Positions 6,151 to 8,482 of a DNA stretch of 8,482 bases are shown here, in pieces. A program made the translations under genes and the position numbers. The notes beneath the pieces are model-generated. The model was not told the DNA's origin. It searched no databases and saw only the letters and a program-made list of their open reading frames with translations. The DNA comes from Acholeplasmatales bacterium (GTDB lineage Bacteria; Bacillota_I; Bacilli_A; Acholeplasmatales; Anaeroplasmataceae): the NCBI GenBank assembly GCA_016282815.1, contig JAEELU010000123.1, positions 1-8,482 on the forward strand, given 5' to 3'. Every line of letters starts with the position of its first letter. The first letter of the stretch is position 1.

Positions 6151-6180
6151 ATGACAGTGTAAGTAATTATGTTGTATAAT
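6151..6180 (+). promoter_or_regulatory. Promoter of the thioesterase-maf-dusB operon
   Basis: The -35 ATGACA (6151-6156, five of six consensus bases) and a perfect -10 TATAAT (6175-6180) have an 18-base spacer. The start codon of the first gene is 33 bases downstream, behind AAGGAG (6198-6203). The lysS promoter points the other way, 20 bases upstream. Confidence 0.75.
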
Positions 6181-6212
6181 AATAAAGAATATCGACTAAG
6201 GAGAATTATTTT

Positions 6213-6632
6213 ATGATTACTTATGAAAGAAAAGCTTATTATCATGAAACGGATCAAATGGGTGTAATACACCACTCTAATTACTTTAGATGGCTAGAGG
6301 AAGCTAGAGTTCATTTTTTAGATAAAATAGGCTTAAGCTATAGATATATGGAAGAAATAGGAATCATATCTCCTGTTGCTAGCATTAGTGCACAATATAA
6401 AAAGCCAGTTAAATTTGATGATATTGTAATTATCTATATTAGAGTTGTTAAATATACTGGTATAAAGCTAGAATTAGAATATGAAATAAGAGATAAAAAG
6501 ACTAATGATTTAATGGTATTTGCAGAGTCAAAGCACTGCTTTATAAAGGATAATAACATTATTTCATTAAGAAAAGAATATAGTGATTTTGATAAGAAAT
6601 TCTTAGATTATATAGAAAATCAGGATAAGTAA
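6213..6632 (+). CDS. Acyl-CoA thioesterase of the hotdog (YbgC/FadM, 4HBT) family
   Basis: This is a 139-residue single-domain hotdog-fold thioesterase that hydrolyses acyl-CoA or acyl-carrier thioesters in the cytoplasm. The family signature is at the N terminus: YYHETDQMGVIHHSNYFRWLEEAR (residues 9-32, quoted in part by key residues Asp14, Gly17, His20, Asn23, Tyr24, Glu30, Arg32). Asp14 matches the catalytic Asp of 4-hydroxybenzoyl-CoA thioesterase-like enzymes. The central part, ISAQYKKPVKFDD, matches the following strand and turn. Length is normal. The start follows AAGGAG with a 9-base gap and the operon promoter. One base separates its stop from maf. The natural substrate cannot be read from the sequence; the neighbours (nucleotide clean-up and tRNA modification) do not define it. 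Confidence 0.88.
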   Translation: MITYERKAYYHETDQMGVIHHSNYFRWLEEARVHFLDKIGLSYRYMEEIGIISPVASISAQYKKPVKFDDIVIIYIRVVKYTGIKLELEYEIRDKKTNDLMVFAESKHCFIKDNNIISLRKEYSDFDKKFLDYIENQDK

Positions 6633-6633
6633 T

Positions 6634-7203
6634 ATGAAGAAGATTATATTGAAAAGCTCATCACCAAGAAGGAAGGAATTACTTGGTAATATGGGCTATG
6701 AATTTGAAATAAAGGTATATCCAGTTGATGAGACTATGGATAAAAATAGAACACCTTTTGATAATGTAAAGGAATTAAGCTATAAAAAGGCTGCAGTTAA
6801 CATGGAAGAGGATTATGGATCTATATTAATTGGATGTGATACTATAGTTGTATTAAATGATACGATATATGGTAAGCCAAAGGATAAAGAAGATGCCTTT
6901 AATATGCTTAAATCATTATCAGGTAAGTGTCATAAGGTAATGAGTGGATTAACTACGATTTATAAGGATATTTGTTATTCGATAGTAGAAACATCAAAGG
7001 TTTATTTTAAGGATTTAAGTGATAAAGAAATTAATGATTATATTGAAACTGGTGAATGCTTTGGTAAGGCTGGTGCCTATGCAATTCAGGGTATTGGTAA
7101 AGCATTAGTAGATCATTATGAGGGATCACTTAATAATATTATTGGGTTACCGACAGAGAAATTAGAGCTTTTATTAGGTGAATTAAATGAAATGGAAGAT
7201 TAG
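6634..7203 (+). CDS. maf: Maf nucleoside-triphosphate pyrophosphatase
   Basis: Maf proteins hydrolyse non-canonical or modified nucleoside triphosphates to monophosphates (YhdE-type: dTTP, UTP and analogues) in the cytoplasm, as a house-cleaning activity. The 189-residue length is typical. The phosphate-binding N terminus is LKSSSPRRKELL (residues 6-17). The catalytic Asp is Asp69 in IGCDTIVV, followed by GKPKD (80-84), SGKCHKVMSGL, and GKAGAYAIQGIG near the C terminus, then GLPTEKL. All family motifs are intact. The ATG is one base after the thioesterase stop (TAATATG) without a strong ribosome site, suggesting coupling. Its 3' end overlaps dusB by 17 bases. The exact nucleotide preference is inferred only from general similarity. 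Confidence 0.95.
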   Translation: MKKIILKSSSPRRKELLGNMGYEFEIKVYPVDETMDKNRTPFDNVKELSYKKAAVNMEEDYGSILIGCDTIVVLNDTIYGKPKDKEDAFNMLKSLSGKCHKVMSGLTTIYKDICYSIVETSKVYFKDLSDKEINDYIETGECFGKAGAYAIQGIGKALVDHYEGSLNNIIGLPTEKLELLLGELNEMED

Positions 7204-8164
7204 AGATATTGAAATTAAAAATCAATTAGTACTCGCTCCTATGGCTGGTGTAACAAATGAAGCATTTAGAATTATATGTAAAAAATATAATGCTGGATTA
7301 GTTATGGCAGAAATGGTATCTGATAAGGCAATAGGCTTTAAAAATGCTAAAACACTAAAGATGACAAAGGTTAATGATATAGAACATCCAATTTCTATGC
7401 AAATATTCGGAGCTGATATTGAATCATTAGTAAATGGAGCTATATATTTAGACAACAATAGCGATTGTGATATCATAGATATCAATATGGGCTGCCCAGT
7501 TAATAAGGTTGCTAAAAAGAGTGGTGCTGGTGCTTCACTACTTAAGGATCCTAATAAGGTATATGAAATAGTGAAGGCAGTGGTAGAATCAGTAAAAAAA
7601 CCTGTCACTGTAAAAATACGAATAGGCTGGGATTTTGATTCAATTAACTGTGTTGAGGTAGCGAAGCTTATCGAAAAGGCAGGAGCCTCTGCGATTACAG
7701 TTCATGCTAGAACAAGAAGTCAATTCTATTCTGGTAATGCTGATTGGAAATATATAAAGGATGTTGTTGATAATGTTAATATACCAGTAATAGGTAATGG
7801 TGATATTATTGATTATAAAACAGCAAAGAGAATGCTTGATGAAACAGGCTGTACTGCGATAGCTATAGCTCGTGGTGCTTTAGGTAATCCATTCATATTT
7901 AGAGAAATAAATGAGTATTTAGATAATGGAATTATCGTAGATAAGCCAACTAATGAGGAAATATTTAATACAATCTTGGAGCAATATAATCTATTACTTA
8001 ATCTAAAGGGTGAAAAGCTTGCAATGCTTGAGATGAGAAGCCATGTTGGTTGGTATTTAAAGGGCATGCCTAATAGTAGTAAAATCAAGGATTTTTGTAA
8101 TAAACAAACAAATTTTGATGAAGTAATTAAGGTACTAAAGGAATATTTACTCTTAGATTGTTGA
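7187..8164 (+). CDS. dusB: tRNA-dihydrouridine synthase, DusB type
   Basis: This FMN enzyme reduces uridine to dihydrouridine in the D-loop of tRNAs using NADPH. The TIM barrel has LAPMAGVTNEAFR (residues 16-28), QIFG (72-75), the catalytic DINMGCPVNKV with Cys103, KKSGAGASLL, KIRIGWD, the phosphate and FMN sites ITVHARTRSQFYSG, GNGDI, and IARGALGNPFIF. The C-terminal helical part ends with EMRSHVGWYLKGMP, typical of DusB. Its 325 residues fit the family. The start overlaps maf by 17 bases in another frame; an AGGTGA site (7176-7181) supports it. It is the last gene of the operon; no terminator was found before the T-box leader, and a promoter for that leader overlaps the TGA stop. It is unrelated in sequence detail to the PreA barrel elsewhere in the window, though both belong to FMN-binding TIM barrels. 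Confidence 0.96.
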   Translation: MKWKIRDIEIKNQLVLAPMAGVTNEAFRIICKKYNAGLVMAEMVSDKAIGFKNAKTLKMTKVNDIEHPISMQIFGADIESLVNGAIYLDNNSDCDIIDINMGCPVNKVAKKSGAGASLLKDPNKVYEIVKAVVESVKKPVTVKIRIGWDFDSINCVEVAKLIEKAGASAITVHARTRSQFYSGNADWKYIKDVVDNVNIPVIGNGDIIDYKTAKRMLDETGCTAIAIARGALGNPFIFREINEYLDNGIIVDKPTNEEIFNTILEQYNLLLNLKGEKLAMLEMRSHVGWYLKGMPNSSKIKDFCNKQTNFDEVIKVLKEYLLLDC

Positions 8165-8189
8165 TTTTAAAATAGATAGGGTTTATAAT
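8161..8189 (+). promoter_or_regulatory. Promoter of the T-box leader, overlapping the dusB stop codon
   Basis: A -35 TTGATT (8161-8166) and a perfect -10 TATAAT (8184-8189) are 17 bases apart. Initiation about 7 bases later (near 8196) would begin the RNA exactly at the base of T-box stem I. The -35 contains the dusB TGA (8162-8164). Confidence 0.75.
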
Positions 8190-8342
8190 ATTTTTAAACT
8201 GATGATTTGGGATTTAGTCATTTAGCGCATCTATAGAGAGTAGGGGATGGTGGAAGCCCTATGATAAAGCGGATTTGATGTTGGGCCAAGGAGGGTTTTG
8301 GTGAATTATAGTAGCCAAAAACGGGAGTTCCCGTTATAGAAC

Positions 8343-8362
8343 TATAATGTGATGGCATTATA
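8343..8362 (+). other. Extra hairpin inside the T-box leader
   Basis: Perfect 7-bp arms TATAATG (8343-8349) and CATTATA (8356-8362) enclose a six-base loop, between stem III and the antiterminator. It is a local helix, not one of the conserved T-box elements I can name. Confidence 0.6.
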
Positions 8363-8407
8363 AGAGAGTGGCGATTTTTCGCAATTTAGGTGGTACCGCA
8401 GGTTATT

Positions 8408-8440
8408 AGCTTGTCCTATAGAATAGGATGAGCTTTTTTT
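8408..8440 (+). terminator. T-box-controlled intrinsic terminator
   Basis: The arms AGCTTGTCCTAT (8408-8419) and ATAGGATGAGCT (8423-8434) pair over 12 bp (two G-T pairs) around an AGA loop, followed by a run of seven T ending at 8440. The competing antiterminator pairs TAGG (8387-8390) with CCTA (8415-8418) and GCA (8398-8400) with TGT (8412-8414), leaving TGGTACC as the tRNA-binding bulge. It could also end read-through from dusB. Confidence 0.92.
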
Positions 8441-8482
8441 AATATTAGGATACTACTCCATCAAAAAAGAAAAAGGGAAAAA

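Larger units (their letters stand above)
8196..8440 (+). promoter_or_regulatory. T-box tRNA-sensing leader (for a gene beyond the window)
   Basis: This untranslated leader senses uncharged tRNA and controls transcription of an aminoacyl-tRNA synthetase, amino-acid biosynthesis or transport gene starting after 8482. Stem I base AAACT (8196-8200) pairs with GGGTTT; the kink-turn strand is TGATGA (8200-8205) with GGAG (8290-8293). A TTTGG/CCAAG helix (8206-8210 with 8286-8290) leads to the specifier loop. Above it CGC/GCG and ATC/GAT pair (8226-8231 with 8263-8271). The tRNA-elbow elements AGAGAG (8235-8240) and GGTGGAA (8249-8255) flank a TAGGG/CCCTA helix. Stem III is AACGGG/CCCGTT (8320-8335). 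The T-box AGG-TGGT-ACC-GCA is at 8388-8400. TGGT implies a tRNA with discriminator A. The specifier codon is unresolved; ATG (8278-8280) and TTG (8275-8277) are the candidates considered. It fills the gene-free end of the window. Confidence 0.9.

Noticed and set aside
6073..6212. A T-box or lysine riboswitch for lysS in the divergent intergenic region.
   Set aside because: Only about 140 bases are available, filled by two promoters and ribosome sites; no T-box or L-box motifs are present.
7222..7608. Long open frame on the - strand opposite dusB.
   Set aside because: It is antisense to conserved DusB motifs, including the catalytic Cys region, with no promoter or ribosome site of its own.
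1..8482. Mobile elements, CRISPR repeats, tRNA or rRNA genes.
   Set aside because: No transposase or integrase motifs, no regularly spaced repeats, and no tRNA cloverleaf or rRNA core sequences were seen on either strand.

Overview
This is an AT-rich, tightly packed bacterial window. It looks like a low-GC Firmicute (Bacilli/Erysipelotrichia or a related uncultured gut or anaerobic lineage). Reasons: strong AAGGAGG-type ribosome sites, a T-box tRNA-sensing leader, an Rnf electron-transfer complex (usual in anaerobes), and standard-code use of TGG for Trp and TGA as stop. No insertion sequence, CRISPR array, rRNA or tRNA gene was seen. Species cannot be fixed from the sequence alone.

Region 1 (1-2330, + strand) is the 3' half of an rnf operon in the order G-E-A-(small Cys protein)-B, closed by a hairpin terminator. 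The subunits RnfG (partial), RnfE and RnfA carry the expected flavin-attachment and membrane [2Fe-2S] residues. Two things are unusual. A 78-residue one-helix protein with four cysteines, resembling the NQR maturation factor NqrM, sits between rnfA and rnfB. RnfB itself is only 105 residues: it keeps the membrane anchor and one [4Fe-4S] motif but has none of the ferredoxin-like domains that normally follow. RnfE also has an extra charged Ala/Lys/Glu tail.

Region 2 (2333-3850, - strand) is a convergent single gene with its own extended -10 promoter. It encodes a PreA-type dihydropyrimidine dehydrogenase FMN subunit. It has a C-terminal two-cluster ferredoxin domain and an extra N-terminal eight-cysteine domain like that of eukaryotic DPD, but no FAD/NADPH module. 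It shares a bidirectional terminator with rnfB.

Region 3 (3861-6131, - strand) is lysS (lysyl-tRNA synthetase) followed by a coupled gene of unknown function. A terminator hairpin overlaps the stop codon of the unknown gene. The lysS promoter contains a 19-bp palindrome in its spacer.

Region 4 (6151-8164, + strand) is a three-gene operon: a hotdog acyl-CoA thioesterase, maf (nucleotide pyrophosphatase) and dusB (tRNA-dihydrouridine synthase), with coupled or overlapping junctions.

Region 5 (8161-8482, + strand) is a promoter overlapping the dusB stop codon and a complete T-box leader with terminator. It would control an amino-acid-related gene lying just beyond the window. The T-box reads a tRNA with an A discriminator base; the specifier codon could not be settled by eye.

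The most interesting element is the variant Rnf operon (minimal RnfB plus an NqrM-like protein), with the reductase-less, Fe-S-rich PreA as a second candidate ferredoxin-linked enzyme next to it.
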